NCBI GenBank assembly: GCA_030549495.1
Contig: JAUIRK010000696.1
Coordinates: 62,001 to 126,000 of the forward strand
DNA length: 64,000 nt
Source: Nectonema munidae
Taxonomy: Eukaryota; Nematomorpha; Nectonematoida; Nectonematidae
Direction: 5' to 3'
The number at the start of each line of letters is the position of its first letter. Within the stretch, counting starts at the first letter, position 1. Under the pieces are notes generated by a model, which was not told the origin of the DNA, did not search any database, and saw only the letters and a list, made by a program, of their open reading frames with translations. The translations under genes were made by a program, and so were the position numbers. Below are positions 44,835-55,835 of the stretch, one piece after another.

Positions 44835-45215
44835 ATTCAAGCTAGCGATGCCATTTTGGGAGTTTTCTTTATAAACTTGCTCAATTTAGTTTGTATCATA
44901 TGTTTTTCTTTTCTTCATGAATTTGTTTGTACGGCCTCATTGTTTCTTACATAGTTCTTTCTATTTTGGCAAAACCATTTAACATTTGGATCCATGCTTT
45001 CAAGTTTTTGTAGCATAGCGTTCATCATAGTCATGACCTCGGATAACCCCTTTACAGTAAACTTTTTTTCGGGTATTTTTTCTTTTTCAGCTTCTTTTAC
45101 TGCTTCTCTTCTTTCTTGTTCAGCTTTTTCTTCTTCTATCTCTAGGAGTTCTTCTTTTGTTAACTGCTAATATTCCTTAGCCATTAGTTCTTTAATATCT
45201 TCTTCATCATACCTT
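44835..45215 (-). pseudogene. Tigger (TIGD1-like) C-terminal fragment
   Basis: The minus-strand frame reads L-T-K-E-E-L-L-E-I-E-E-E-K-A-E-Q, then K-K-F-T-V-K-G-L-S-E-V, then M-L-Q-K-L-E-S-M-D-P-N and finally H-M-I-Q-T-K-L-S-K-F-I-K-K. This matches the tail of TIGD1-type pogo proteins: an acidic coiled segment, F-T-V-K-G-L, M-D-P-N, and a C-terminal Q-T-K-L-x-x-F motif resembling a PIP box. The DDE domain is absent. At least one in-frame stop and one frame change. It abuts the hAT remnant on its left and a dispersed repeat on its right. Confidence 0.75.
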
Positions 45216-45220
45216 AATTC

Positions 45221-45471
45221 CAGGGGCGCACATCCTCAAAATTATTGGGGGGGGGGGGGCGAAATTTTTTTCTTGCAATTTTAAAAATTATTGGTCTGGA
45301 AATACCACGCGAGACCAAATATTCAAGTAATCCTTTAAAATAGATTGTATTCAGCGCATACCTAAAGTCCTAAATTTATACGACTACTTTATATTTTTTT
45401 TTACAAAATTGGTGAATTTAAATACTATACTTCCAGCGAAAATATTTTAATTAAATTTGCATATCGAATAT
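45221..45471. repeat. Poly-G-headed dispersed repeat, copy 1
   Basis: Starts CAGGGGCGCACATCCTCAAA, runs through a G13 tract and ends AATTTGCATATCGAATA. The last bases of the repeat (TACACTAGT) resume at 46079 beyond element B. A direct copy is at 48492-48756. Confidence 0.85.
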
Positions 45472-46070
45472 GGTGCGCAGAAAAAATGCCCCTGGAAAAA
45501 ATACTCCCAATTAAAAGTGGGAAAAATGCCCCCAATTAAAAAGTAGGAAAAAATGCCCCAACAAAAAATTTCAAAAAATTATTATTTAAAATTTTTAAAA
45601 AAGATATGTCAAATAAAGATTTTTTGTAAAAAAAAAGTTAACTTTTCATCTAAAACATTTAAAATTTAATTAAAGTAAACTAAAAAACTCAGCATACGAT
45701 AATTTTTAAATACAAAAATTTTTTTTATAAAACAACAAATATTTTTGGACTTTGTGTGTATCAGAACACTTTCTAAATATAATTTGTATTATAACTGATT
45801 TTAAAAACACATTCCCACAAATCTGCACCTTTGCTATTGTTTTCAAGAACTTATAAAGAAAAAACCCTATAGATAAAGAAATTTTAGAAATTTAGCCTTT
45901 CAAAACGGTACCAAATAAAAATATTTATATAATTAAAAAAAATCCTGAAAATCATAAATTAGGGGGCATTTTTTCCTACTTTTTAATTGGGGGCATTTAT
46001 TTCGGGGGCATTTTTTCTGGGGGCATTTTTTCCGGGAGCATTTTTTCTGGGGGCATTTTTACATTCAACC
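45472..46070. mobile_element. Non-autonomous element with iterated inverted ends (B), 9-bp TSD
   Basis: The left end holds about four units of AAAAATGCCCCxxxA type (45480-45560). The right end holds about five in inverted orientation (45961-46058), including several GGGGGCATTTTTTCTG. ATCGAATAT flanks it exactly on both sides (45463-45471 and 46071-46079). The related repeat at 48740-48756 reads straight through ATCGCATATACACTAG, giving an unoccupied-site comparison. The interior is AT-rich with no ORF. A 9-bp duplication suits Mutator-like elements; hAT and P make 8. Confidence 0.8.
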
Positions 46071-46087
46071 ATCGAATATACACTAGT

Positions 46088-46560
46088 ATATTCGCCCCAT
46101 TCTTTTTATAATGCAATTCGCCCCATTATTTTCATAAGACAGTTCGTTCCATGAACAATTCGCCCCATTATTTTCATAGGACAATTCGCCCAATTATTTT
46201 CATAAGACCGTTCGTCCCATGGACAATTCGACCCATTATTTTCATAAGACATTTTGTCTCATGGACAATTCGCCCCATTATTATCATAAGACATTTTGTC
46301 TCATGGACAATTCGCCTAACTATTTTCATAAAACAATTTGCCCCATTATTTTCAAAAATAATTCGCCTCATAATTTTCATAAGACGATTTGCCTCATGCT
46401 CAATTTGCGCCATTATTTTTATAAGAGAATGCGCTCTTATTTTTATAAAACTTCCAGTCCTATTTTTATAAGACAATTCTTTCCATTAAAAATTTGCTCT
46501 ATTTTTATAATACAATTCTTGCCATAGACAATTTACTCTATTTATGCAGATCAATTAGCA
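46088..46560. repeat. Tandem array of ATTCGCCCCATTATTTTCAT units (C)
   Basis: About ten to twelve degenerate units combine ATTCGCCCCAT, ATTTTCATAAGACA and GTCCCATGGACA. A single inverted version, CGCCCCATGGACAAATTGTC, lies at 46999-47021. The region 46088-47022 may therefore be one element whose left end is iterated. Frames that run through the array are artefacts of the repeat. Confidence 0.75.
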
Positions 46561-47744
46561 CTATTGTTTTATAATACCGTTTTTTCAATTTTTTTTGACT
46601 CTTACGCTTTTTTCATAAGACTCTTTTTCGTAAAACGGTTTGGCATATAAACGTTTTGCCTAATATCACAACTCATCTCAATAAAAATAGCTATATTTTA
46701 ATTTTATTTAGTTTTTTGAAGAATTGTTTTTTGAAAGGCAGTTATTTTATAAATGAAACAAATATTTAAGATTTTTAAACAAAATAAAAATTAATATCTT
46801 GTAATTGTAATATCATTGTAATTATCTTTTTCTTCAATTTCATCATCAATAATTTAAAATTATTTAAAAGTTATAAAAAAATTAACAGATAAAATAATTA
46901 ATTTGAAATAATTTAATAGAGATAAAATAAACAAGAATATAAAATTTTTTAATAATTTTACACATATAATAAACAAAGATGGATGAAACAAATAGCCTAT
47001 GAGACAATTTGTCCATGGGGCGATTTAATTTTTATTTTTATGGATGTAATTTTGCTATTCATTCTATGATGATCCTTTTTTGGTAGCTCTTTTTTCATTA
47101 AAAATTTATTTTCTTCAATGTGTGTTTGAAAGAACTTTTTTTAGGATTTATTCTCAACAGATTTTTTCTTCTCAAAGCATTCTGATTAAGGAATCTTCTT
47201 GATGATCTTTTTTTTATCAGTATTGTCTATTTTATTATCAGGTAATTATTAGGCCTGAATATTTGTCAAACAATCTCAGTTTAAAGGTTTTTTTTCTGAT
47301 GAACTTGATATTGACTAAATTTTCACATATTGACATTGATAACTCTGACCTTTGTAAATTTTCAGATTTCCTACTATTCTTAGTTAAATGATAAATATAA
47401 TCCTAGATAATAAACTTCAGATTTAAAGATTTTTCATTTGTAAAAGAGGAACTTTTTTTACGGTCAAAATCTTTTTTGAAGTACCCAATATTATACCATT
47501 ACACCATTTCCTAGTTCATTAGAACATGGTAGATCTTCCATTTAGTCAAGATAATTTTTTTTATTATTTCTTTTGATAACACGTTCTCTTTTCAAATAGT
47601 TTTCAGGTTCCTTCCTTCTCTCATACTAATCTTCAAAAAATTTCATGATACGTTTTGTTTTTTTTTAAATAAATATTTCATACTCAAGATGAAAGAATAA
47701 AGTATTATAAGCCAAAATATACGAAACAAAGTATATTTTTACTA

Positions 47745-48485
47745 TATAACTAATATACAACGATTTTTTGAAAATTTTTTACAGAACTAATTCAATTGCC
47801 ACTTCCAGATATTTTTTAACCGTATTAGCCAAAATGGTGTACAGAAATAAAATAAGCATAGTCGATTTGGTATAAAATTAGATATTTTATTTTTATCAAA
47901 ATATTTTTGAAGGCAGTATCTAGAAGTAGACCGCGAATCTGTTTGAAGCTTTCAGATATTTTAAAAGCATAAATGCCAAAGCTGAGTCCAAAAATGAAAC
48001 CATCTTCTATTTGGCATAAAAACAGATATTTTATTTAAATTTCAAAAATATTTCTGTAGACATTAGACGTAAATCGAACATTTGATTGACACTTTCAGAC
48101 ATGTTAAAACCTTAAAATGCAAAAACTGATTTCAGAAATAAAACTAACATGGTTGATTTGGTATAAAAACATATTTCATCTAAAATTAGAATGAATATTT
48201 GTGAAGATAGTTTTCAAACGTAAATCGGAAATTTGATTGACAGTGATAGTAAAACCACTAAATTCGAAAACTGAGCCCAGAAATGAAACAATCATGATCT
48301 ATTTGTTATAAAAACATATATTTCATGTAAAATTTGAATCAATATTTTTAGAAACAAATTTTAGAACTAAACCCAAATTTGATTGATACTTTTAGGTATT
48401 TAAAATCTTAAATGCAAAAATTGAGTCTATCAATGAAACTAGCATGGTTGATTTTTTATAAAAATATATATTTCATTTATAATAA
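47745..48485. repeat. Tandem ~150-base repeat array, locus 1 (reverse)
   Basis: About five diverged copies of a unit containing, in this orientation, GAAATGAAAC, ATGGTTGATTTGGTATAAAA, ACATATTTCAT and AATTTGATTGACAC. The same unit in the other orientation forms the arrays at 53691-54480 and 60765-61350. The array leads directly into the poly-G repeat copy 2. Confidence 0.8.
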
Positions 48486-48491
48486 TTTGAA

Positions 48492-48756
48492 AATAGGGGC
48501 GACCATCCTCAAAATTATTGGGGGAGGGGGGGCGAAATTTTTGTTGTTGCAATTTTCAAAATTAGTTTGTCTGGAAATACCACTTGAGAACAAATGTTCA
48601 AGCAATCCTTTAAAATAGAGTGTATTCAGCGCATACGTAAATTTATAAGACTACTTTATATTTTTTTTACAAAATTGATGAGATTTAAAAACTATACTTC
48701 CAGCGAAAATATTTTAATTAAATTTACATATCGCATATACACTAGTTAAAAAAAAT
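48492..48756. repeat. Poly-G-headed dispersed repeat, copy 2
   Basis: Directly repeats 45221-45471 plus 46079-46087, with the shared TCCTCAAAATTATTGGGGG, GTATTCAGCGCATAC and TTCCAGCGAAAATATTTTAA. Further head-like sequences begin at 48957 (GGGGCGTACCTCC) and 49097 (CAGAGGCGTACCC). Confidence 0.85.
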
Positions 48757-49096
48757 CCAAAATTGTTGGGGGGGGGGCAAATAGGCTTTTCATTTGAAAA
48801 TGAAGTAGTCTATCAGACACACTACAGGAATTGATGAAGGAAAACAACTGAAAACAAATAACTGAAGGTTTAAGAGTTTTATATGAGTGAATGTAGTCTG
48901 AAGGAAGAGTCTACTAGACACTCTGCGATGTTTATATGAAAAAATGTGAGTGATTGAGGGGCGTACCTCCTTGAAATTATTGGAGGGCGGACTTTCAATC
49001 GTCTTCCAAAAAATTTCATTCTTAATTAAGCTTAATGTAAACTTTAACCCCCGCCCATTAAGCTTAAAGTCAATGAATGAGGACTTATATATAGCT

Positions 49097-50180
49097 CAGA
49101 GGCGTACCCAAAAATTTTTTCTAGGGGGAGCAAAGTTGGAGTCTAATTAATTTTAAAAAGTCTATTTCAAAAACTTATTAGTTAAGTTTATTCCAATCAG
49201 TAACGGTTGCAATTCTTACCTCTCTCTTCAGCTTCTGCATTTTTTTTGGCAACAAAGACTAACAACACCAAAAAATGAGATCTTCATTACTTGAAAAGAA
49301 AAAGTTTGAGTAACAACAAATGAGAAATTTATATAATTTTGCAAAAAGTTTTTAACTTGAAAAACAAAAAAAGTAAAAATTGATGACTTCTTAAAAAAGT
49401 AAGTCTTCTTTTATTTGAAAAAAAAATTATGAATTTTTCTGTCAATTTATTTAGTATATTCTTTCATAAAAGAAAGAAATATTAAATTGTTTCTTCTAGA
49501 CGGAGTCATGGATTTCCTAAGAGGTGTCATAATCCTGTTCAAGGTTGAAAAACTTTCACAAACTACTGTATTCGAACCTACCGTAAAAAGGCCTGAAAGA
49601 GAATAAGAGTCATTTCACATAATACAAAATTGCTCTAAAATACCTTCATATAATTTATATATGTTAGGAAATGCTTCTTTAACTGGTTCGAGTACTTCAA
49701 GAACATCAACAACGTTAGATTCTTTCTGTATCTTTTTTTTAATATATTCTTTTCCAACTTTAAGTTCCGAAAAAATCTGCTGAGATATATTTTGTAGATA
49801 GGATATAAAAGTTTTCACTTTTTCATATTCCATAAATCCTACACTTTCAGGGGATAAATATGAAAGTGCTTTCATTAAACCTGAAAAAACAATTAAAAGG
49901 ATGAACATTTGTCGAAAACCAAACCTGTTGTCAAATTCCTCTAGAATCAATTGTAAGGTTTCATCGTAGAGAATACGAAATGTTCTGTTTTTTCTACGTT
50001 ATCATCCAAAATATCAAAAATATCTGTGGAACTGCAATTGTCAAAATTAAATCTCATTTTCTTGATTAATGAATCAAATTCGTTTTCGTCATCTTTGAAT
50101 TCTAACAAAACTTTCACAAAATCTACCAAACTTGTCCCAATAATGATATTAAATTTTTCCGATAAAAATTAATCATTAGA
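49097..50180 (-). pseudogene. hAT transposase C-terminal fragment (ZMYM/TTF-like)
   Basis: Minus-strand frames 50129-49947 and 49950-49615 carry the helical region: V-D-F-V-K-V-L-L-E-F-K, G-F-M-E-Y-E-K-V-K-T-F and F-P-N-I-Y-K-L-Y-E-G-I-L. A further frame near 49580-49460 reads C-E-S-F-S-T-L-N-R-I-M-T-P-L-R-K-S-M, the dimerisation motif (usually E-R-S-F-S-x-L-x-R-I-K-x-x-L-R). R-R-N-N-L-I-F-L-S-F follows. The left edge CAGAGGCGTACCC at 49097 may be the element end. The catalytic half is absent. At least three frame changes. Confidence 0.7.
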
Positions 50181-51116
50181 TAATAAAATGATCAGTGCTG
50201 GAACATGACTTGTTTGAAAGTTTCAAAAACTTTCTTAATATATTTCATTTATCCATATGTTCAATTTTTATTTTGAGAATTTCAAAGATAAAAATAGTAC
50301 ATCAAACTTTCTCAATATTAAAACTTCACTTTTGGGCATAACTTACATTAATATTATTCGCATCACCCGATATATCGACTTCTTCAGATGTAATCAAAAA
50401 ATTTATGTTGATAAATATGTTAACAGAATTTTTTATAAAAAAATAATTTCAAAACGGTGAATATGTTAAACTTTGTGTTGAAATAACATGCAGTGAAAAG
50501 AGTTCTTTTTACTATTTTGTGCTTATCATAAAATTATACTAACTCAAAAATCAGTTGAATGAACTAGTTACAAAAAGTTAATAAAAAATTTCTCAAGTGA
50601 AAAAAAGTACCTAAAAAACATTTTTATATTCATCAAATTAAATTAACTAAATTTTACAATTGATAATTTACTTTATTTTTATATCTGATTTAACTATGAA
50701 TTTTCAAAGATTTTCCTAATTTTCAAATTTAAATAACCTAGTTAAAACAACAAACTGATCGACATCTTCATTAATGCAACCTTTTGTTTTGACAATGTGA
50801 TATGAAGGATCTTTATAGAATTACTGTATATTTTGATCAAAATGAGGACTGATATTGATTGAAATTCAGTTTCTTACATTTTGAACTCATTTTTTCGTGA
50901 ACTGTATAATTAAAACTTCCGTTGATACTGTCTGCCTCACACTCATATCACGGGATGATAAGCGCTTATCATAGGAGCATATGGTGATGATGAAAAATGA
51001 GTGACATTCAAGCAATTGTAGCCAGGCATATTTTGATGGCAATACATTATTATTTAATGGCTGTGAAGAATTACAACTTGTCCTTAGTGTAGCTCCTTCT
51101 TTCTCACTTCAAATAG
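50181..51116. other. AT-rich sequence, no gene seen
   Basis: Nothing recognised apart from a short imperfect palindrome near 50950-50975 (GGGATGATAAGCGCTTATCA). Confidence 0.35.
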
Positions 51117-51124
51117 ATGCGCAC

Positions 51125-51814
51125 TAGTGTGTCCACTTTAAGGTTTTCATTCCCCGGGGAACGAGGACCTCATAATTTTTGAAAATTTCCCCGAGGATTC
51201 CCCGGGGAAGAAAAAGCGATTTTTTTACAGTAAAAACTGTTCAGAAAAGAAAATTTAAAAGTCTCATATAAGATTTTTATTGAAAAAAATTTAAATGCAT
51301 AAAAGATTTATGTTTTAAAAAAATATCTAAGAAAAATTAGAGCGTTCAAAGTTTCATCATTCAACTGGTTTCTTATTTTTGTAGAAAAATAACCCATTGA
51401 CGAAAACACTCTTTCGGCATCCACAGAAGTTGGTTTTATGCTCTTTAAAATTTTGAATAAAATTTCTAAAACTTCGGGGGCCTCCTATTTGTTTCTAAAT
51501 AAAGGTCAAATGTTTTTTTCATTATTTCCTCTATGCTTGAAATCTTGCTTTCAGTTTCACGTTCTTCATTTTCATTAATCTTCAGAAATTCGTCCAATTC
51601 CTCCTTCACGCTTTTCTTCTCTGTTTTTTGGTGCTAACGATTAATCTTTCATCTTTCTTCTCCGTTACTTCGATATTTTTGTCGTCGGATTCGCTAAAAA
51701 ATTTTTTCAAAAATTCTCTGAGGAAATTTAAAAATTTTTTTCGAGGACGAGGATTTTGAAATTTCACGATTCCCCGGGGACTCGAGGACGAGGAATCCCG
51801 GGGTGGACACCCTA
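51125..51814 (-). mobile_element. hAT deletion derivative, 690 bp, perfect 8-bp TSD
   Basis: ATGCGCAC occurs immediately before (51117-51124) and after (51815-51822). The ends TAGTGTGTCCACTTT and inverted TAGGGTGTCCACCCC pair. Subterminal CCCCGGGGAA and CGAGGACGAGGA motifs recur near both sides. The minus strand keeps a transposase tail: E-E-I-M-K-K-T-F-D-L-Y-L-E-T, then S-V-D-A-E-R-V-F-S-S-M-G-Y and L-N-D-E-T-L-N-A-L-I-F-L, the hAT dimerisation domain. An acidic N-terminal piece (S-E-S-D-D-K-N-I-E) precedes it with a frame change, and the catalytic core is deleted. Confidence 0.9.
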
Positions 51815-51822
51815 ATGCGCAC

Positions 51823-52719
51823 CATCTCCAAATTATGTGTAGAAAAGGGGTAAAGATATCAATTAAGAATAAAAAAATAGGAAATTTTATTGAATGAAAA
51901 AAATCTTTCATTAATTTTCAGTTGTTCCTTCTTCCAAAAAAATGTAAAACAGAACAAAAGTTAGAAAACTTGGTATTAGAATTTTTTCATTCTTTTTAGT
52001 GCATAAGAATAAGTGTAAGTTTGTTAGACTCTCAAAAAAGGGTAAAAAATAAAGATAAAATTGTGCAAACAAAAATCAAACAATAAATTAAGATTGCGTT
52101 TCTTCATTTTTTTCAGCATCATTCAAAAATAATTTAAAAGCTAAATTGGTGCAAGCTACAAAAAGTAAAATAACTTTTAACATTTTGCAATGATTTACGC
52201 TTTATAATAAATTTTAAGGAAAAAAAGTCTATCAGAAAAATTATAGAGATTAAACAAAAACTAAAAATTTTTACAGGATAATTTAAGTTTTATGAAAACT
52301 ATTTTGACGTATCCCCTTCCCTACAGCATACTCTATGGGTGGCATGGCAGGTTGATTGATATGTTGGACTCACCATGGGAACTCATCGATACCAATTTGT
52401 TCATAGTTTGACAAGCGTTACATATGTTCCTGGTCAATGAAAACTACCTTTTACTCAAAATTGAAAAATTTGCAACATAATTAACATAAGGGGAAATGAG
52501 ACAAAATAAACTAATAAAGCAATTTTCATTATTTAAAACGAAACTGTCTGTTCTCAGAATAATTTCAAAATAATAGGAGGCATAAAAAATGAGATAGTTT
52601 TATTTGATATTTTCAAGTTTTTATAAGCAACAAAAGCTATAGGGTGATTTGGTAACGCTTGTATTTTTTACATTTTGTAAGGAATCATAGCATACAAAAA
52701 ACGGTTGTTTAATCACTTT
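51823..52719. other. AT-rich sequence, no gene seen
   Basis: Intergenic or intronic. Nothing recognised. Confidence 0.35.
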
Positions 52720-53670
52720 TCATAAAATTATTTAAGTTTAAGAACACAAAATCATTAAAAAAACAATTTAAACAAACATAAATCATAAAAATTATAGTAT
52801 ACGAGAACAAGAAAATCATTGTTTTTTGACTATTTCTGTCTACAAATAAAATTCTGACAGCTGTCATAAATAGATCAAGTACATATTCAACAAATGAAAA
52901 ATTTTGTTTCGATATTATATTTTTATTATAATCAATAAAATAAATTTTTCAACAATTTTCTTAAAAAAATTTATCGCGAGTCTGACAATATTCATTGATA
53001 TAAAATTGTAACGATTGGAAACTATTTTTCTCTCATTTAAAAACAAACAAATTTCCGTTTTTGCAAAATGTTTGGTCTATTGATTGAACTAAATTTTTAC
53101 CAAAAATCTGTTAGCTCAACTTTGGTATCATGATGTTCTGAAAATATTGAACTTATATCTCGCTAAAAACTAGTTTCTAATGAGATAAAATATAATTATT
53201 TTTAATTTAACTCTAAATGCAAATTAGAGAGAAGCAGTGGCGTAGCCAGGAAAAAGTTGATAGGGGGGGGGGGAACAATTTAAAAAATTTGAGCAACATT
53301 ATTTATACTTTCTTGATCCTTTCATTGGAGAGATTTTCGAAAACGGATATCGCATAAGGTGCATAGGGGCACCATGAGGTACATGGTTCACTGCTCATCA
53401 TGCCCAGCGTAGCTCCACCACTGGAAGGAAGAGAGCAGAATGAGATAGGAGAGCTAACAAGAGGAGACCTTGAGTGAAAGAAGAGAGCTTGCATGATTGT
53501 TTTAGCAGAGAAAACGGAAGAGAAAAACAGAAAGAGAAATATAATCACTGACAGAAGATGAGAAAATCTAGTGTATCATCAACATGTGTTTGCTCAAAAA
53601 TACTACAAGGAAACAAAACATTGCTTACTTATTGTGTGCGTATTGAAACAATGGATTATTATTAACCCTA
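52720..53670. repeat. 0.9-kb dispersed repeat, copy 2 (inverted)
   Basis: Reverse-complement partner of 32745-33645 along its whole length. A 189-base MITE at 53235-53423 interrupts it. The left partner shows the intact site. At 53670 it meets a G-run and a tandem array. Confidence 0.8.
53235..53423. mobile_element. hAT-type MITE, 189 bp, with empty-site support
   Basis: The left end CAGTGGCGTAGCCAGG pairs with the inverted right end CAGTGGTGGAGCTACGCTGG. GAGAGAAG precedes and GAAGGAAG follows (six of eight matching). The inverted partner repeat at 32.9 kb reads GAGAGAAGAGAGC without interruption, which is the expected empty site. Confidence 0.85.
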
Positions 53671-53690
53671 TTAGTGCTGGGGGGGGGGGT

Positions 53691-54480
53691 TCATTTCTGA
53701 ACTCATTTTTTACGTTTAGAGGTTTTAAAATATCAGTAAAAATTCGCGGTTTACTTCTAAAAGCTATCTCCAAAAATATTCTCTCAATTTTACATGAAAT
53801 ATTTGTTGTTTTCATATTTGAACTCATTTTTTACATCTAGGATTTGAAAATACCTATAAGTATTAATCAAATTTGCGGTTTACTTGTGAAAATTGTCTCC
53901 AAAAATATTCTCTTGAAATATGTTTTTATACCAAATCAATCATGCTGTTTTCATTTCTGAACTCATTTTTTACATTTAGGATGTGAAAATACCTATAAGT
54001 GTTAATCAAATTTGCGGTTTACTTTTAAAAATTGTCTCCAAAAATATTCATTCAAATTTTACAATTAAATATATGTTTTTATACCAAATCAACCATGCTA
54101 GTTTCATTTATGGACTCAATTTTTGCAGTTTGAATTTGAAAATACATATAAGTATCAATTAAATTTGCGTTTAGTTCTAAAATTTGTTTTTATAGCAAAT
54201 AGATCATGATGATTTCTCTTCTGAACACATTTTTGGCATTTAGAGGTTTTACTGCTAGTGTCAATCAAATTTGCGGTTTATGTCTGAAAACTATATCCCA
54301 AAATATTCTCTCTAATTTTACATGATATATATGTTTTTATACCAATTCGACCATGATAATTCTTATTTCTGAAATCATTTTTTGCATTTAAAGGTTTTAA
54401 ATGTCTGAAAGTGTCAATCAAATTTTCGATTTACGTCTAATGTCTACAGAAATATTTTTGAAATTATATTATATTTGAAT
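53691..54480. repeat. Tandem ~150-base repeat array, locus 2
   Basis: About six diverged units, each with GAACTCATTTTTTACATTTA, AATCAAATTTGCGGTTTA, CTCCAAAAATATTC and TATACCAAATCAACCATG. An inverted partial unit follows at 54594-54740 after a G13 run at 54542, so orientation flips there. Confidence 0.85.
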
Positions 54481-55015
54481 ATTACATCATCATAATATAT
54501 GTTTTATAAACAAGCAGCAACTCTTACTTATATAATATTATTGGGGGGGGGGGGGTTAGGGTATTAAATACTATATTAACACTTATAGGTACACACCCTA
54601 AATGTAAAAAATGAGTCCAGAAATGAAACCAACATAGCTGATTTCTTATAAAACATATTTTATGTAAAATTTGAAGGAATATTTTATTAGATATATTTTT
54701 TATTAATCAAAATTTTGATTGACATCCCCTTTTTGTTTTGGGCATTTAGAATAACATTTAAAACTGGAACTGCTGTTTCATTTATAACTGTAAGGGTAGT
54801 TGAAAATTTCTGAGCAATAAATAATTTTGTCCTGCAAGGGACTTTGTTCTGATACTTAGAGATCAGACTTTACTCAATATACAAAATAATCGTGCTTATA
54901 AATTAATGTAATCTTTTAATTTCAATACAAAAATGGTAAATTTTATATATTCCACCCATTACTTATTTCATCATCTTCTTCGTATTTAAGGATGCGATTC
55001 TTGCTCTTATTTCAG

Positions 55016-55072
55016 ATTGTTCATTTCCTAATTCGCAGAAGAACAAAAATATTGAATACTTCGTCAAAAAAT
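55016..55072 (+). CDS. ROCK: ROCK exon: end of N-terminal extension
   Basis: The 57-base exon lies between the acceptor TTGCTCTTATTTCAG and the consensus donor T|GTAAGT. It reads C-S-F-P-N-S-Q-K-N-K-N-I-E-Y-F-V-K-K plus one base. ROCK proteins have D-F-P-A-L-R-K-N-K-N-I-D-x-F-L just before the kinase domain, and this segment aligns with that capped-helix region, which helps dimerise the kinase in known ROCK structures. The leftover T joins AT of the next exon to make Tyr, giving F-V-K-K-Y-N-E-V, as in F-L-N-R-Y-E-x-x of ROCK. The upstream exons with the start codon were not found in the window. Confidence 0.85.
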
Positions 55073-55654
55073 GTAAGTTAAATTTAAATATCTAAGTATG
55101 AAACTTCCTTTTATATTTTGATTTTTTCTTTTTATAATTTAATAATCTTTATAAAATCTTAAATAAGCATTTATTTTGGCATTTTGAAAAATGGTAGCGA
55201 TTTTTATAATCTTGCAGGTTTATCCTACAGGTAAAGTTAACTTGTGAAAAATAAACTATACTGTTAAAAAATATATCCTAATCTTTCTTTAAGAATGAAG
55301 AATCGTGTAATCGAATGGCTATAATTTCATTTTATGCAATAATTGGTTTATGTTGAAATTTTGAACTCATGATAAAGTTCCTACAGTTCTCATCTCAAAA
55401 ATAATAATTCGACACTTTCCTTTAAAACCCGTTTATCACTAAATCCCGCGTCGGTTTTATCCTGCTCTATTTTTAAAATAAAGTGAACTTTTTGTGTTAC
55501 TCAGCTCAACCTTGCTAAACCTAAAAGCAGATAATTTTTTTGGTCAATTATAATTGGTCTAGAAATTGACTAGTCACATTCAAAAAGAAGAGTCAGTTTT
55601 GATAGAAAATCTTTATTAAATTTTGCTATTTTTTTTCTAAAATTTGTTTTGTAG

Positions 55655-55815
55655 ATAATGAAGTTTCGAAAGAAATTCAAAAACTTAGAATTAAAGCATC
55701 TGATTTTGAAATCATCAAGTTGATAGGCCGAGGAGCGTTTGGCGAAGTTAATTTAGTTAGGAGTAAAGAAACGAAGATTGCTTATGCAATGAAATCTCTT
55801 TCAAAATATGAAATG
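55655..55815 (+). CDS. ROCK: ROCK exon: kinase P-loop and catalytic lysine
   Basis: The exon runs from the acceptor ATTTGTTTTGTAG to the donor ATG|GTATAA. It encodes the linker [14 protein letters not shown] and the start of the kinase domain. The ATP loop is G-R-G-A-F-G-E-V (all three glycines present). The V-A-I-K-type lysine is in [12 protein letters not shown] is a Ser/Thr kinase of the AGC class, activated by GTP-bound Rho. It phosphorylates myosin light chain and the myosin phosphatase targeting subunit to drive actomyosin contraction. L-R-I-K-A-S-D-F followed by I-G-R-G-A-F is the ROCK rather than MRCK/DMPK signature. Confidence 0.97.
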
Positions 55816-55835
55816 GTATAAAAATATCCTCTTGC

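Noticed and set aside
46151-46527. Open frames with repeated H-K-T-F-C-L-M-D-N-S or I-I-F-I-R-H motifs
   Set aside because: They simply translate the ATTCGCCCCAT tandem array in several frames and both strands; no coding signal beyond the repeat period.
46088-46560. Regularly spaced repeats that could suggest a CRISPR array
   Set aside because: Units are degenerate and contiguous without unique spacers, and the genome is clearly eukaryotic.
45221-48756. Direct repeats read as LTRs of a retroelement
   Set aside because: No polymerase or gag between them, no primer-binding site, and the same head also occurs singly at 48957 and 49097.
53260-53275. G-runs as deliberate G-quadruplex regulatory sites
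   Set aside because: They are single uninterrupted G tracts belonging to dispersed repeats (also at 45249, 48521, 48769, 53678, 54542), and length variation suggests slippage.
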